From an uncultured Acidobacteriia bacterium (GTDB taxonomy: Bacteria; Acidobacteriota; Terriglobia; Bryobacterales; Bryobacteraceae), in assembly GCA_903825445.1 (NCBI GenBank), contig CAIKAS010000081.1, positions 1 to 55,305 on the forward strand: a stretch of 55,305 bases of DNA, given 5' to 3'. The notes beneath the pieces were generated by a model. It was given only the letters and a program-made list of their open reading frames with translations. It ran no database searches and was not told where the DNA came from. The stretch's first letter is position 1, and each line of letters opens with the position of its first letter. This document shows, piece after piece, positions 39,326 through 48,078 of the stretch. Position numbers and translations under genes: made by a program.

Positions 39326-40060
39326 TCAATGATTCAGTTTCACTCCGAGCGCGCGCCTCCCGTTTGTCATTTCAAAACTTCCGTCGGGCATCACCTTCTC
39401 GAAGTTGGTCTTCAGGGGAATGCATTCGAGATCCGGTGCCAGCCATTCTGTGTCGCGGGAGTCGGGTGCTGTCATCTGCTGGATAACTGTCGTCTTGTAT
39501 CCGACCACCGTTTCGTGTCCGATGACCTGTTCCGAGCCGTCCGGCAACGCGCAATCGTTATGAATTCTCGCTGCACGGGTTGAGCGGTCAGCGTCCACCT
39601 TGGCGTCACCCTCAAGAAGGAGCGTTACGCCATACATGAGGCTGTTGAAAGGGTCCAGCAGCCTGTGATGCATATTCAGGAGCGGATTTTCAGGGAACAC
39701 ATGTGACGTTGCAAATTCGCGACCATCCCGAATATAAGAGGTCATGTATGAAAACACCTTACAGGGCGCGTCAGGATCGCAGTGCGTGAATTCGGATGTT
39801 ACGATGAACGGCGGCGCAGACCCCCAATAGTCCATCGTTTGCGGGAAAGCTACCGAAACCACGAGCAGACTCGCGACTGCTCCTGCCGCCAAACCTACAA
39901 GGACACCCCTGCCCGGCAAGCCGCTCAGTCTCGCTTTCCAGGACCGCGTCACGCCCGGCCGGCTCTGCGTGAGTCCGGCACGTACGCGTTGGCGCCACTC
40001 CGGCCTTACCGCGGGCGCAGCCCACTGATTGAGTAAATCATCGAGTTCGGTATCGTTCAT
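39326..40060 (-). CDS. Membrane anti-sigma factor candidate for the adjacent ECF sigma factor
   Basis: A 244-residue protein starting at 40060; its ATG overlaps the sigma factor stop by 4 bases (ATGA), the usual arrangement of a sigma and its regulator. A cytoplasmic N-terminal helix-rich part (MNDTELDDLLNQWAAPAVRPEWRQRV) precedes one transmembrane helix at about 60-80 (VLVGLAAGAVASLLVVSVAF). The periplasmic part of about 160 residues has two Cys residues near its start (THCDPDAPCKVF). It lacks the H-x3-C-x2-C zinc motif of classical ZAS anti-sigmas. The role is inferred from context and topology. Confidence 0.72.
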   Translation of the reverse strand: MNDTELDDLLNQWAAPAVRPEWRQRVRAGLTQSRPGVTRSWKARLSGLPGRGVLVGLAAGAVASLLVVSVAFPQTMDYWGSAPPFIVTSEFTHCDPDAPCKVFSYMTSYIRDGREFATSHVFPENPLLNMHHRLLDPFNSLMYGVTLLLEGDAKVDADRSTRAARIHNDCALPDGSEQVIGHETVVGYKTTVIQQMTAPDSRDTEWLAPDLECIPLKTNFEKVMPDGSFEMTNGRRALGVKLNH

Positions 40061-40551
40061 TGTCGTTTCTCCAGACTCGTTACATACGCTGCCAGCGTCT
40101 CCCTCAAACCTGCGCGTGCCCGCTGCAGGCGCGATTTCACCGCCGTCACCTCGATCTCCATCACTTCCCCGATCTCCGCCAGCGATAACTGCTCGTAGTG
40201 CGCCAGGATCAGCGTTTCTCTCTGGCCATCCGGCAGTGCGGCAACCGCGCGGGCCACTACCTGTTCCAGTTCCGTCCGCAACATTTGCCGCTCGGGAGAC
40301 CACTCATATCCCGGCTCCTGCATCTCCTGCGATGCATCTGCTGGCCGCCGCTTCAGCGCCTGATTGCGCACCACGCCAAAAAGGTATGTGCGGATCGGCG
40401 TGCGCTTCGGGTCATAGGAGTTGCCCGGGCGCAGGATTTGCAGGAAGCACTCCTGCACAATGTCCTCCGCATCGGCAACCGATCCCGTCATTCGGTACGC
40501 GAAGCGAAACAGCGGCGCGTGATGTTCGTCAAATAGCTGCGGCAGATTCAT
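40057..40551 (-). CDS. ECF-subfamily RNA polymerase sigma factor
   Basis: A 164-residue sigma-70 family protein of ECF size. Region 2 (LFDEHHAPLFRFAYRMTGSVADAEDIVQE) contains the core-binding and -10 recognition helices. Region 4 (VVARAVAALPDGQRETLILAHYEQLSLAEIGEVMEIEV) holds the -35 helix-turn-helix. There is a short linker and no C-terminal extension. It is translated together with the membrane protein encoded after it, and divergent from the Cys/His-rich protein, TonB receptor and ModA genes with only 63 bases between. It may therefore control both directions. Confidence 0.95.
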   Translation of the reverse strand: MNLPQLFDEHHAPLFRFAYRMTGSVADAEDIVQECFLQILRPGNSYDPKRTPIRTYLFGVVRNQALKRRPADASQEMQEPGYEWSPERQMLRTELEQVVARAVAALPDGQRETLILAHYEQLSLAEIGEVMEIEVTAVKSRLQRARAGLRETLAAYVTSLEKRQ

Positions 40552-40614
40552 GCGTTCCTAAACAGTATTACGGCCAATGCGAAAAAGGAATCGGCTTGCG
40601 GGTAAAATAGTTTT

Positions 40615-40986
40615 GTGCGTCGTCTCCTCGCGTCTCTGCTGGTGGCCCTGTTCAGCTTTTCGCTGATCGCGCCGGCGGTTTTCGCGTCTGATCCCGAGTC
40701 GAAGCTTCCCGCCTGCTGTCGACGCGACGGAAAGCACCACTGCGGCATGGCATCGAACGCCGCCGAACCCGGTTCGGGGCCGGCCGTGCGGGCGGCGCGC
40801 TGTCCTTCGTTTCCTGCCGCGAAAGCGGTTCCGGCACACCAGACGTCTGGCGCGCCCGGGGTTTCACGTTCGCTCCTCGCTGTCACTCTGCTCCACGCCG
40901 CTTCAGCCGCGCAGCCAGACTCACGCTCTCTGATCTCCTACAGTCAGTCCGGCCAAGAGCGCGGCCCACCTTCATTCTTCTCCTGA
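40615..40986 (+). CDS. Small exported Cys/His-rich protein, possible metal binder
   Basis: A 123-residue protein from a GTG at 40615. A signal peptide (RRLLASLLVALFSFSLIAPAV) ends near FASDP. Straight after it comes PACCRRDGKHHCGM, which packs three Cys, two His and a Met into 14 residues; one more Cys follows (ARCPSF). The C-terminal part holds a second hydrophobic stretch (SLLAVTLLHAASA) and a Ser/Gln-rich tail. This C-C-R-R-x-G-K-H-H-C string recurs in small acidobacterial exported proteins near TonB receptors. Metal binding is inferred from residues alone. TAAAAT at 40603-40608 would place the transcript start at the GTG, i.e. a leaderless mRNA. Confidence 0.7.
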   Translation: MRRLLASLLVALFSFSLIAPAVFASDPESKLPACCRRDGKHHCGMASNAAEPGSGPAVRAARCPSFPAAKAVPAHQTSGAPGVSRSLLAVTLLHAASAAQPDSRSLISYSQSGQERGPPSFFS

Positions 40987-41038
40987 TTCATTCTGTCTGC
41001 CTGTTCGTTAACGCACCACTATTACCTGGAGAAGAAGT

Positions 41039-43330
41039 ATGTCCCGTTGTCTGTCTGTTTTCTTGCTGTCTACCGCGCTGCTTCAAGCCGCGATTTTTGG
41101 AAGGATTCAGGGTATCGTCCACGATCCGACGCATCGGCCCATGAGCGGCGCGTCCGTGAAACTTCAGTCCGCAACGTCGGATTGGTCGCAGTCCGCGCAG
41201 TCGGACGATAACGGTGAATTTGCGTTCGCGACTGTACCTGTCGGCGATTACAACATCACCGTAACTCAGCCAAAATTCCAAACTTCGCAGCAAACCGTCA
41301 CCGTTGCCTCCGGCTCAGCGCCCGTCCTTCACTTTCAGTTGACGCTCGCCGCTGTGAGTCAGGCTACTGACGTCGTCAGTCAGGCGGACATGGCCAACAT
41401 GGACTCGGTCACCCCCACCACACTCATCGACCGGGACGATATTGCACAGACTCCTGGAGCCGACCGAACCAACAGCATGGCGATGATCACGGACTACGTC
41501 CCGGCCGCATACATGACGCACGACATGCTGCACATGCGCGGTGGACATCAGGTCGATTGGCTGATCGACGGCGTGCCAGTGCCGAATACCAATATCGCCA
41601 CCAATCTGGGCCCGCAGATCGACCCGAAGGACATCGATTATCTGGAAGTTCAACGCGGCAGCTACGACGCCGACTATGGAGACCGCACCTACGGCATCTT
41701 CAACATTGTGCCGCGAACCGGCTTCGAGCGCGACAACGATGCCGAACTCGTTACCTCCTTCGGAAACTGGTACCAAACCAACGACCAGATCAATTTCGGC
41801 GGACACACGAAGCGCTTAGCGTATTATGCGAGCCTCAACGGGAATCGCAGCGACTACGGACTGGAGCCGCCCGTGGGGCAGGTCGTTCACGATGCCGAGA
41901 ATGGCTTCGGGGGATTCGCATCGCTCATGTTCAACGCCAGCGCCGCAAACCAGTTCCGTCTGGTGGCCTCCATGCGGCGCGATTATTACCAGATCCCCAT
42001 CGATCCCGATCCGAATTCGGCAGGTAATCAGACGTATGCCAGTTACGGTCTCCGGGACAGCGAGAGCGAGCCCGATGGCTATGTCACGTTTTCGTGGATC
42101 CATACGTTTAGCCCGAAGTTGCTGATCACGGTTTCGCCGTTTTATCACTACAACCAGGCTGCGTACAACAGTTCGCCTAACGACTATCCCGCAGTCACGG
42201 ACGTGAAACAAACTTCCGACTACGCGGGTGGGCAGGCCAGCGTGAATGCCACTACCTTGAAGAACAACGACCTACAGGCAGGCTTTTACGGGTTTGCGCA
42301 ACACCAGAGCAACTACTTCAATAACGTCTTCACCGATTGCGGCGCGGACTGTCAAAATTTCGGGCCGTCGTCGGCCGCCGTTACCGGCGCGGTAATCGAA
42401 GAGTTCGTTAGTGACCGCGTCAAAGTGAGTTCGTGGCTGACGCTGATCGCCGGTCTTCGCGAATCGCATTTCACTTCGCCCGCTGCGGGTACGCAGCCCA
42501 AACTCACCGAGGACGCGACCGACCCGAGGCTTGGCGTCGCGATTCGGGTTCCCGGCGTGAAGTGGGTGCTGCGGGGCTTCTACGGAAGGTTCTATCAGCC
42601 GCCGCCACTGCTGACGGCGACCGGCCCTCTGAGTGATCTGGCGACGAGTCAAAATCTCACTTTTGGCGCTCTGCGCGGAGAGCGCGACAAGGAGTACCAG
42701 ACGGGCATCACGATTCCGCTTCATGGCTGGGTCCTTGACTCCGATGTATTCAGGACAAGGGCCACAAACTGGCTCGACCACAGCAACATCGGCGAGTCGA
42801 ACCTGTTCTGGCCACTCACCTGGAATGCCGCGATTATTCAGGGCTGGGAGGTCACACTTCGTTCCCCGAGAATCTGGCATCGCGCGCAAATTCACCTGGC
42901 TTATTCAAATCAGAGCGCGCAGGACGAAGGTCCGTTTACCGGAGGACTCGTCTGTCCCGTGGCGCTGCAATCGGTCTGCGAGCCGCCCCCCGGCTATGCG
43001 CCGGTAGACCACGATCAGCGGAACACCCTGAACATCGGCGCCAACGCGACACTGCCGGGGCGGGCGTTTGCCTCGGCCAACGTGTACTACGGTTCGGGAT
43101 TCACGAACGGCAATCCGAGCACGCTGTATCCAGGCGATTATCTGCCTTCGCACACCAATGTGGATCTCTCTGTTGGGAAGAGCTTCGGAGAGAAGTATCG
43201 CGTGTCGGTGAGTGCGCTGAATGTCACGAACGGCAGGACGCTGCTCGATAACAGCCTGACGTTTGGCGGTTTCCACTTCAACGATCCACGGCAAGTCTAC
43301 GTTGAGGTGCGCTATAAGTTTCACTACTAA
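41039..43330 (+). CDS. TonB-dependent receptor with carboxypeptidase-regulatory-like N-terminal domain, upstream of modA
   Basis: A 763-residue outer-membrane receptor. The start at 41039 follows a GGAGAAGA ribosome site. After a signal peptide of about 18 residues comes a beta-sandwich domain (GRIQGIVHDPTHRPMSGASV, DNGEFAFATVPVGDYNITV). The plug has MTHDMLHMRGGHQVDWLIDGV and YLEVQRGSYDADYGDRTYGIFNIV. The barrel ends VYVEVRYKFHY with an aromatic terminus. The M-T-H-D-M-L-H-M-R-G-G-H string in the plug is rich in Met and His and could touch a metal. No STN signalling domain is present. It stands 52 bases after the Cys/His-rich gene and 19 before modA, so all three likely form one operon. Confidence 0.93.
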   Translation: MSRCLSVFLLSTALLQAAIFGRIQGIVHDPTHRPMSGASVKLQSATSDWSQSAQSDDNGEFAFATVPVGDYNITVTQPKFQTSQQTVTVASGSAPVLHFQLTLAAVSQATDVVSQADMANMDSVTPTTLIDRDDIAQTPGADRTNSMAMITDYVPAAYMTHDMLHMRGGHQVDWLIDGVPVPNTNIATNLGPQIDPKDIDYLEVQRGSYDADYGDRTYGIFNIVPRTGFERDNDAELVTSFGNWYQTNDQINFGGHTKRLAYYASLNGNRSDYGLEPPVGQVVHDAENGFGGFASLMFNASAANQFRLVASMRRDYYQIPIDPDPNSAGNQTYASYGLRDSESEPDGYVTFSWIHTFSPKLLITVSPFYHYNQAAYNSSPNDYPAVTDVKQTSDYAGGQASVNATTLKNNDLQAGFYGFAQHQSNYFNNVFTDCGADCQNFGPSSAAVTGAVIEEFVSDRVKVSSWLTLIAGLRESHFTSPAAGTQPKLTEDATDPRLGVAIRVPGVKWVLRGFYGRFYQPPPLLTATGPLSDLATSQNLTFGALRGERDKEYQTGITIPLHGWVLDSDVFRTRATNWLDHSNIGESNLFWPLTWNAAIIQGWEVTLRSPRIWHRAQIHLAYSNQSAQDEGPFTGGLVCPVALQSVCEPPPGYAPVDHDQRNTLNIGANATLPGRAFASANVYYGSGFTNGNPSTLYPGDYLPSHTNVDLSVGKSFGEKYRVSVSALNVTNGRTLLDNSLTFGGFHFNDPRQVYVEVRYKFHY

Positions 43331-43349
43331 GTTGGGATAATAAGGACGA

Positions 43350-44135
43350 ATGAAGACACGCGCTATCGTCTTTGCCCTAATGTTGGCCGCAGCCGTGGCC
43401 AGTGCTCAACCCGCTACGCGAGAAGTGACCGTCGCCGCGGCGGCGAACCTGAATGAGGTCTTTCAGGCACTAGGGCCGCAGTTTGAAGCGGCGACCGGCA
43501 TCCATCCAGTGTTCAGCTTTGCGTCAACCGCGCAGCTCGCTCTTCAGATTGAGAACGGAGCGCCGTTCGACGTCTATGCAGCTGCCGATGTGGATCATGT
43601 CGAGCAACTGGAGAAGAAAGGCCTGCTCGTCGCCGGGTCGCGGGCGGTCTATGCGACAGGCATTCTGGCTCTCTGGATCCCGCCTGGTGGCAAGGCAAAC
43701 ATCAGTCGCTTAGAGGACCTGGTGCGTCCCGACGTGAAAGTGATCGCGCTTGCGAAGCCCGAGCTCGCGCCTTATGGCATGGCTGCGAGGGAGACGCTGC
43801 AGAAGCTGGGCATCTGGGGGCAGACGGAGCCCAAGGTTGTGTATGCGGACAACATCAGCATGGCGAAACAATACGGCACCTCGGGGAATGCCGATGCCGT
43901 TTTTACTGCTTATTCACTGGTGCTGAAGGAAAAGGGCAAAGTGATTCAGGTGGGCGAACAACTGCATTCACCGATCGATCAGGCGCTTGGTATTGTGCGC
44001 GCCTCGGCGCATCCGGATACGGCGCGGATCTTCGCGGACTACCTGCTGAACGGCAAAGGGCGCGATATCCTGCGCACTTCGGGATACCGAATACCGACCT
44101 CGGCAGTTCAGGCGAGACCGCTGGCTACGCGCTGA
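43350..44135 (+). CDS. modA: Periplasmic molybdate/tungstate-binding protein, ModA family (orphan)
   Basis: A 261-residue exported binding protein with a signal peptide at 1-19. It has the ModA order: VAAAANLNEVFQAL, FASTAQLALQIENGAPFDVYAAAD, APYGMAARETLQKLG, ADNISMAKQYGTSGNADAVFTAYSLV and a C-terminal GYRIPTS. The Ser of A-S-T-A, the Ala and Gly of the A-P-Y-G loop and the Tyr of T-A-Y-S sit at oxyanion-contact positions of the family. ModB and ModC are not adjacent; the next gene is the convergent hspR. It lies 19 bases after a TonB receptor gene, suggesting that the receptor delivers the ligand to this protein. Whether the ligand is molybdate, tungstate or another oxyanion is open. Confidence 0.9.
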   Translation: MKTRAIVFALMLAAAVASAQPATREVTVAAAANLNEVFQALGPQFEAATGIHPVFSFASTAQLALQIENGAPFDVYAAADVDHVEQLEKKGLLVAGSRAVYATGILALWIPPGGKANISRLEDLVRPDVKVIALAKPELAPYGMAARETLQKLGIWGQTEPKVVYADNISMAKQYGTSGNADAVFTAYSLVLKEKGKVIQVGEQLHSPIDQALGIVRASAHPDTARIFADYLLNGKGRDILRTSGYRIPTSAVQARPLATR

Positions 44136-44137
44136 GT

Positions 44138-44527
44138 TCAGCCTTTCCTTGTGCGGGTTATGATCGCTGTGCGGATCACCGGCACCAGGGAGTTTTGCTC
44201 GCCAGCGCGCGCGGCTGGCGGACGATTCGCTAATTCGAAGTTCAGCGATTGCACGAATTCCTCGATCTGATTCTGCATCGCTTCCATCTTGTTCCGCATG
44301 TTGAGTATGATCTCCACTCCAGCGAGATTCACGCCGAGATCGCGCGTCAGGTGCAGGATCACTTCGAGTCGTTCCAGATCCTCTTCGGTATAGAGGCGCG
44401 TGTTGCCATCGCTGCGACTGGGCTTCAACAAGCCTTCGCGTTCGTAGAGACGCAGCGTTTGCGGGTGGACGGAATACTGCTCCGCCACCGAGGAAATCAT
44501 GTAGGCTGCTTTGGATTTTGCGCGCAT
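44138..44527 (-). CDS. hspR: HspR-type MerR-family heat-shock repressor
   Basis: A 129-residue regulator. The MerR helix-turn-helix reads YMISSVAEQYSVHPQTLRLYEREGLLKPSRSDGNTRLYTEEDLERLEVI, which fits HspR (Y-M-I-S, H-x-Q-T-L-R-x-Y). A helical dimerisation part follows (NMRNKMEAMQNQIEEFVQSL) with no metal-binding Cys. HspR binds HAIR operators with DnaK as co-repressor, so free DnaK sets expression. It is the third gene of dnaK-dnaJ-hspR and starts 1 base after the dnaJ stop. A HAIR-like site overlies the dnaK promoter. Confidence 0.93.
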   Translation of the reverse strand: MRAKSKAAYMISSVAEQYSVHPQTLRLYEREGLLKPSRSDGNTRLYTEEDLERLEVILHLTRDLGVNLAGVEIILNMRNKMEAMQNQIEEFVQSLNFELANRPPAARAGEQNSLVPVIRTAIITRTRKG

Positions 44528-44528
44528 G

Positions 44529-45758
44529 TCATTCCTCGGTCCAGAGTCCCGTCCGCGGATCTTCGGGATGCAGTTCGGCCAGTTCGCGCAGAAGTTCCTT
44601 CGTCTTCTCGTCGCGTATCTCCGGAGCTTTCAGAACGACCTGGACGATCTGGTCGCCTTTTGTATTCTTGCGCGCATTCGGCACGCCACGGTCACGCAGC
44701 CGGAACTTCTGGTTGTTCTGCGTGCCTGGCGGGATCTTGAGCAAGGTCTTGCCATCGATGGTGGGAACTTCGATCTTGGTTCCCAGACCCGCTTCCCATA
44801 TGGTGATGGGCACTTCCATGTGGATATTATCGCCTTCCCGGCGGAAGACAGGATGCGGCTCCACGTTCGTCGTGATGTAGAGGTCGCCGGGAGGCGCGCC
44901 CATTGTGCCGGCATTGCCTTTGCCTGGTACGCGCAGGCGGGAACCATGTTGCGCTCCGGCAGGAATACGCACTTCCACGAACTCCTTGTGGGAGATGCGG
45001 CCATCCCCGTGACAAGCAGCGCAGGCGTTCTTGATGCGGCCTTTGCCATTGCAGCGCGGACAGGTGAGATTGAACTTCATGTTGCCGGCCATCTGCTGCA
45101 CGTTGCCCGTGCCACTGCATTGCGGACAGCTTGCCGAACCCGCTTCATTGCCGCCGGTACCATGACAAACGGCACACTGCTCGTAGCGGGTGATTTCGAT
45201 CTTGGTCTGCGTTCCCTTGATGGCCTGCCAGAAGGTGATGTTCAGGCCGTACTCAAGATCGGCGCCCTTTTCCGGGGCAGTTTCCGGCTCATGGCCACCG
45301 CTCGAATCGCCGCGGAAGAACTGATCGAAGATACCCTTGAACGCACCTCCACCTGCTCCACTCGCGGCCGAACCGGCATTGCCGCCACCAGCACGTCGGC
45401 CCTTCGCAGCTTCCGCCTGGGCGTCACGGAACATTTCGGAGAAGTCGAAACCGCCGAAGTCCATGTTCGGACCTCCTCGTGGTCCGCCTGCTCCGGCTCC
45501 AGGATTCGGATTAGCCGCGAACCCGGAGTCGGAGTAAAAGCCGACCTGATCGTACATCCCACGCTTCTTCGTGTCGCTGAGGACGTCGTAGGCTTCCTGA
45601 ACGTTCTTGAAGCGGTCTTCCGCGGACTTATCGCCCGGGTTGAGGTCGGGATGGTACTTGCGCGCAAGTTTGCGGTAGGCCTTGCGGATATCATCTTCCG
45701 CAGCGCCGCGTTCTATTCCGAGCGTCTTGTAGTAATCGTGTTTTGGCTGGCTTGCCAT
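44529..45758 (-). CDS. dnaJ: Chaperone DnaJ (full type with zinc domain)
   Basis: A 409-residue co-chaperone that stimulates DnaK ATPase and delivers substrates. The J domain (residues about 8-75) has the H-P-D motif in [18 protein letters not shown] Gly/Ala/Phe-rich linker follows. The zinc domain has all four C-x-x-C-x-G-x-G repeats: [24 protein letters not shown] and CAACHGDG. The two beta C-terminal domains ([19 protein letters not shown] onward) complete the fold. It lies 18 bases after dnaK and directly before hspR. No grpE gene is in the operon. Confidence 0.97.
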   Translation of the reverse strand: MASQPKHDYYKTLGIERGAAEDDIRKAYRKLARKYHPDLNPGDKSAEDRFKNVQEAYDVLSDTKKRGMYDQVGFYSDSGFAANPNPGAGAGGPRGGPNMDFGGFDFSEMFRDAQAEAAKGRRAGGGNAGSAASGAGGGAFKGIFDQFFRGDSSGGHEPETAPEKGADLEYGLNITFWQAIKGTQTKIEITRYEQCAVCHGTGGNEAGSASCPQCSGTGNVQQMAGNMKFNLTCPRCNGKGRIKNACAACHGDGRISHKEFVEVRIPAGAQHGSRLRVPGKGNAGTMGAPPGDLYITTNVEPHPVFRREGDNIHMEVPITIWEAGLGTKIEVPTIDGKTLLKIPPGTQNNQKFRLRDRGVPNARKNTKGDQIVQVVLKAPEIRDEKTKELLRELAELHPEDPRTGLWTEE

Positions 45759-45776
45759 TTCGTTTTGGTCACAGGA

Positions 45777-47687
45777 TTACTTCTTGTCGTCAACGTCAAC
45801 AAACTCGGCGTCTACTACGTCTTCCTTCGGCTTGTCGGCACCAGGAGGCGGAGGTGCAGCACCCTGGGGACCATCGGCCGGAGGCGTGCTGGAGGCCTTG
45901 TACATCGCCTCAGCCAGCTTGTGACTGGCCTGCGTCAGCTTGTCGGTCGCCGCGTTCAGCTTGTCGGCGTCGTTTTCGTTGATCGCCTTCTTCACGTCTT
46001 CGATGGCTGCTTCGATGTTCTTCGCATCGCCATCGCTGACCTTGTCGCGGTGTTCCTTCAGCGTCTTCTCGACGTTGTAGACCATGGCGTCGGCACGGTT
46101 ACGAGCCTCGATCTGATCCTTCGACTTACGGTCGTCGGCAGCATGCGATTCGGCATCGCGCGCCATCTTGTCGACTTCATCCTTGGAGAGACCCGAGGAC
46201 GACGTGATGGTGATCTTCTGTTCGTTGTTGGTGGCCTTGTCTTTCGCAGCCACGTTCAGGATGCCGTTGGCGTCGATATCGAAGGTCACTTCGATCTGCG
46301 GCACGCCACGCGGAGCCGGGGGAATGCCGACCAGCGAGAACACACCGAGCAGACGATTGTCCTTGGCCATGGCGCGTTCGCCCTGGAAGGCCTTGATCTC
46401 GACCGAGGTCTGGCTATCCGCCGCAGTCGAGAACGTTTCGCTCTTGCGCGTCGGAATCGTCGTGTTGCGTTCGATCAGCTTGGTGAACACACCACCCAGC
46501 GTTTCGATACCCAACGAGAGCGGGGTCACGTCGAGGAGGAGCACGTCCTTCACTTCGCCGCCGAGCACGCCGCCCTGAACCGCCGCGCCGATCGCGACCA
46601 CTTCGTCCGGGTTCACGCTCTTATTCGGCTCTTTGTTGAAGAGTTCCTTCACGATGGTCTGGATGCGCGGGATGCGCGTGGAACCGCCGACAAGAACGAC
46701 TTCGTCGATCTTGTCCGGGGTAACATTGGCATCCTGCATGGCCTGCTTGCAAGGACCAACGGTGCGCTGGAACAGGTCTTCGCACATTTGCTCATAGCGC
46801 GAGCGCGTGAGCTTCATGAGAAGGTGCTTGGGGCCTGTCGCATCGGCCGTAACGAACGGCAGATTGATGTCGGTTTCGAGCAGCGTGGAGAGCTCCATCT
46901 TGGCTTTTTCAGCCGCTTCCTTGAGCCGCTGGAGCGCCATCTGATCCTTGGAGAGATCGATGCCCGATTCCTTCTTGAATTCGGAGATGATCCAGTCCAT
47001 GATGCGCTGGTCGATGTTGTCGCCGCCCAGATGGGTGTCGCCGTTAGTGGACTTCACTTCCACGACGCCATCGCCGACTTCGAGAATGGAGACGTCGAAG
47101 GTACCGCCACCGAAATCGTATACGGCGATGGTCTCGTTGGTCTTCTTATCGAGCCCGTACGCGAGGGCCGCAGCTGTCGGCTCGTTGATGATGCGCTTGA
47201 CGTCGAGACCGGCGATCTTGCCAGCGTCTTTGGTTGCCTGGCGCTGAGCGTCGTTGAAGTAGGCCGGAACCGTGATGACGGCTTCCGTCACTTTCTGGCC
47301 CAGATAGGCTTCGGCCGCTTCCTTGAGCTTGGTCAGAATCATGGCCGAAATCTCCGGCGGCGACTGCAGTTTGCCGTTGATTTCCACACGCGCGTCGTCA
47401 TTATCGCCGCGCACAACCTTGTACGGGACCATCTTCATCTCTTCGCTGACTTCGCCGTAATGACGGCCCATGAAGCGCTTGATGGAGAAGATAGTCTGCT
47501 CGGGGTTGGTGATGGCCTGGCGCTTGGCGACCTGACCGACGAGGCGTTCACCCGACTTGGTGAAGGCGACGACGGACGGCGTGGTGCGCGCACCCTCCTG
47601 ATTTGCAATGACGGTCGGCTGACCGGCTTCCATGACGGAGACGACGGAGTTCGTCGTTCCAAGGTCGATACCAATGATTTTGCCCAT
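45777..47687 (-). CDS. dnaK: Chaperone DnaK (Hsp70)
   Basis: A 636-residue Hsp70. It opens [19 protein letters not shown], then has [34 protein letters not shown] and [11 protein letters not shown] (phosphate loops and adenosine site). The substrate-binding domain follows ([15 protein letters not shown]) with a C-terminal lid. The tail is Pro/Ala-rich and ends in [11 protein letters not shown], an acidic terminus as in other DnaK proteins (E-E-V-D-like). It heads the dnaK-dnaJ-hspR operon and has a near-consensus promoter under a HAIR-like operator. AAGGAGG stands before the start codon, with a small hairpin between. Confidence 0.98.
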   Translation of the reverse strand: MGKIIGIDLGTTNSVVSVMEAGQPTVIANQEGARTTPSVVAFTKSGERLVGQVAKRQAITNPEQTIFSIKRFMGRHYGEVSEEMKMVPYKVVRGDNDDARVEINGKLQSPPEISAMILTKLKEAAEAYLGQKVTEAVITVPAYFNDAQRQATKDAGKIAGLDVKRIINEPTAAALAYGLDKKTNETIAVYDFGGGTFDVSILEVGDGVVEVKSTNGDTHLGGDNIDQRIMDWIISEFKKESGIDLSKDQMALQRLKEAAEKAKMELSTLLETDINLPFVTADATGPKHLLMKLTRSRYEQMCEDLFQRTVGPCKQAMQDANVTPDKIDEVVLVGGSTRIPRIQTIVKELFNKEPNKSVNPDEVVAIGAAVQGGVLGGEVKDVLLLDVTPLSLGIETLGGVFTKLIERNTTIPTRKSETFSTAADSQTSVEIKAFQGERAMAKDNRLLGVFSLVGIPPAPRGVPQIEVTFDIDANGILNVAAKDKATNNEQKITITSSSGLSKDEVDKMARDAESHAADDRKSKDQIEARNRADAMVYNVEKTLKEHRDKVSDGDAKNIEAAIEDVKKAINENDADKLNAATDKLTQASHKLAEAMYKASSTPPADGPQGAAPPPPGADKPKEDVVDAEFVDVDDKK

Positions 47688-47707
47688 GTCCTTTTCAGGA
47701 CCTCCTT
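47688..47707 (-). promoter_or_regulatory. dnaK ribosome binding site with hairpin between SD and AUG
   Basis: On the minus strand AAGGAGG is followed by GTCCT-GAAA-AGGAC and then the ATG. The 5-bp stem with a GNRA loop lies exactly between the Shine-Dalgarno sequence and the start codon. Unfolded, the spacing is about 13 bases, longer than usual; folding would shorten it. A role in translation control is only a suggestion. Confidence 0.5.
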
Positions 47708-47772
47708 GAATATGAATGCGTGCTGTTTAGATCAGCGGGAGCGCCGGGACCAACCGGATTTAGCTCTATTTG

Positions 47773-47802
47773 ATTATGAAATATGAGTGCGATATTGTCA
47801 AG
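47773..47802 (-). promoter_or_regulatory. dnaK promoter (-35 TTGACA, 17 bp, -10 CATAAT) overlapped by HAIR-like HspR operator
   Basis: On the minus strand TTGACA (47796-47801) is separated by exactly 17 bases from CATAAT (47773-47778). CTTGACA, seven bases, ACTCATA (47802 to 47782) matches the HAIR consensus CTTGAGT-N7-ACTCAAG at five of seven positions in each half. The repressor would cover the -35 element and spacer. Transcription would start near 47766, leaving a leader of about 80 bases. Confidence 0.75.
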
Positions 47803-47829
47803 TGCCGTGAGTGGCTTTAGTCGTTGGGA

Positions 47830-47924
47830 ATGGGTTCTGGCGGCTCCAAAATGGGTTTCAGGGTGGCCAAAATGGCTTTCGAATGGCTTATAAATGGGTT
47901 GAAAGATGGGTTAAGAAATGGGGT
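47830..47924. repeat. Degenerate ~11-bp tandem repeat, helically phased (ATGGGTT/ATGGCTT units)
   Basis: ATGG followed by GTT, CTT or GTC begins at 47830, 47851, 47872, 47883, 47894, 47906 and 47918, giving steps of 21, 21, 11, 11, 12 and 12 bases. Weaker copies (GCGGCTC near 47840, GTGGCCA near 47863) fill the 21-base steps. All cores therefore fall on nearly one face of the helix. The array lies 28 bases upstream of the dnaK -35. The rest of the gap (47925-48078) is AT-richer and shows no gene. Confidence 0.65.
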
Positions 47925-48078
47925 CTTGCCGTTTGTTTTGTTTAGGTTACATTGAACTGCAGCGAGAATAGAAATTTTCTGCCGTGAGGATGTCTCGGGG
48001 CGGGTATTTGACACAGGCATTTCCATATGCCTTTAGTGTGTACGACTAGAATTTAGCTGAATGATTATGTCGTTGATT

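Noticed and set aside
44130-44142. GCTGAGTTCAGC palindrome holding the stops of modA and hspR
   Set aside because: Arms of 5 bases around a 2-base centre cannot form a useful hairpin; it probably arises from the two stop codons by chance.
44511-47786. Plus-strand open frame of 1,091 codons opposite dnaK, dnaJ and the end of hspR
   Set aside because: It is an antisense frame kept open by the codon use of highly conserved dnaK and dnaJ; it crosses gene borders and the promoter, and matches no family I know.
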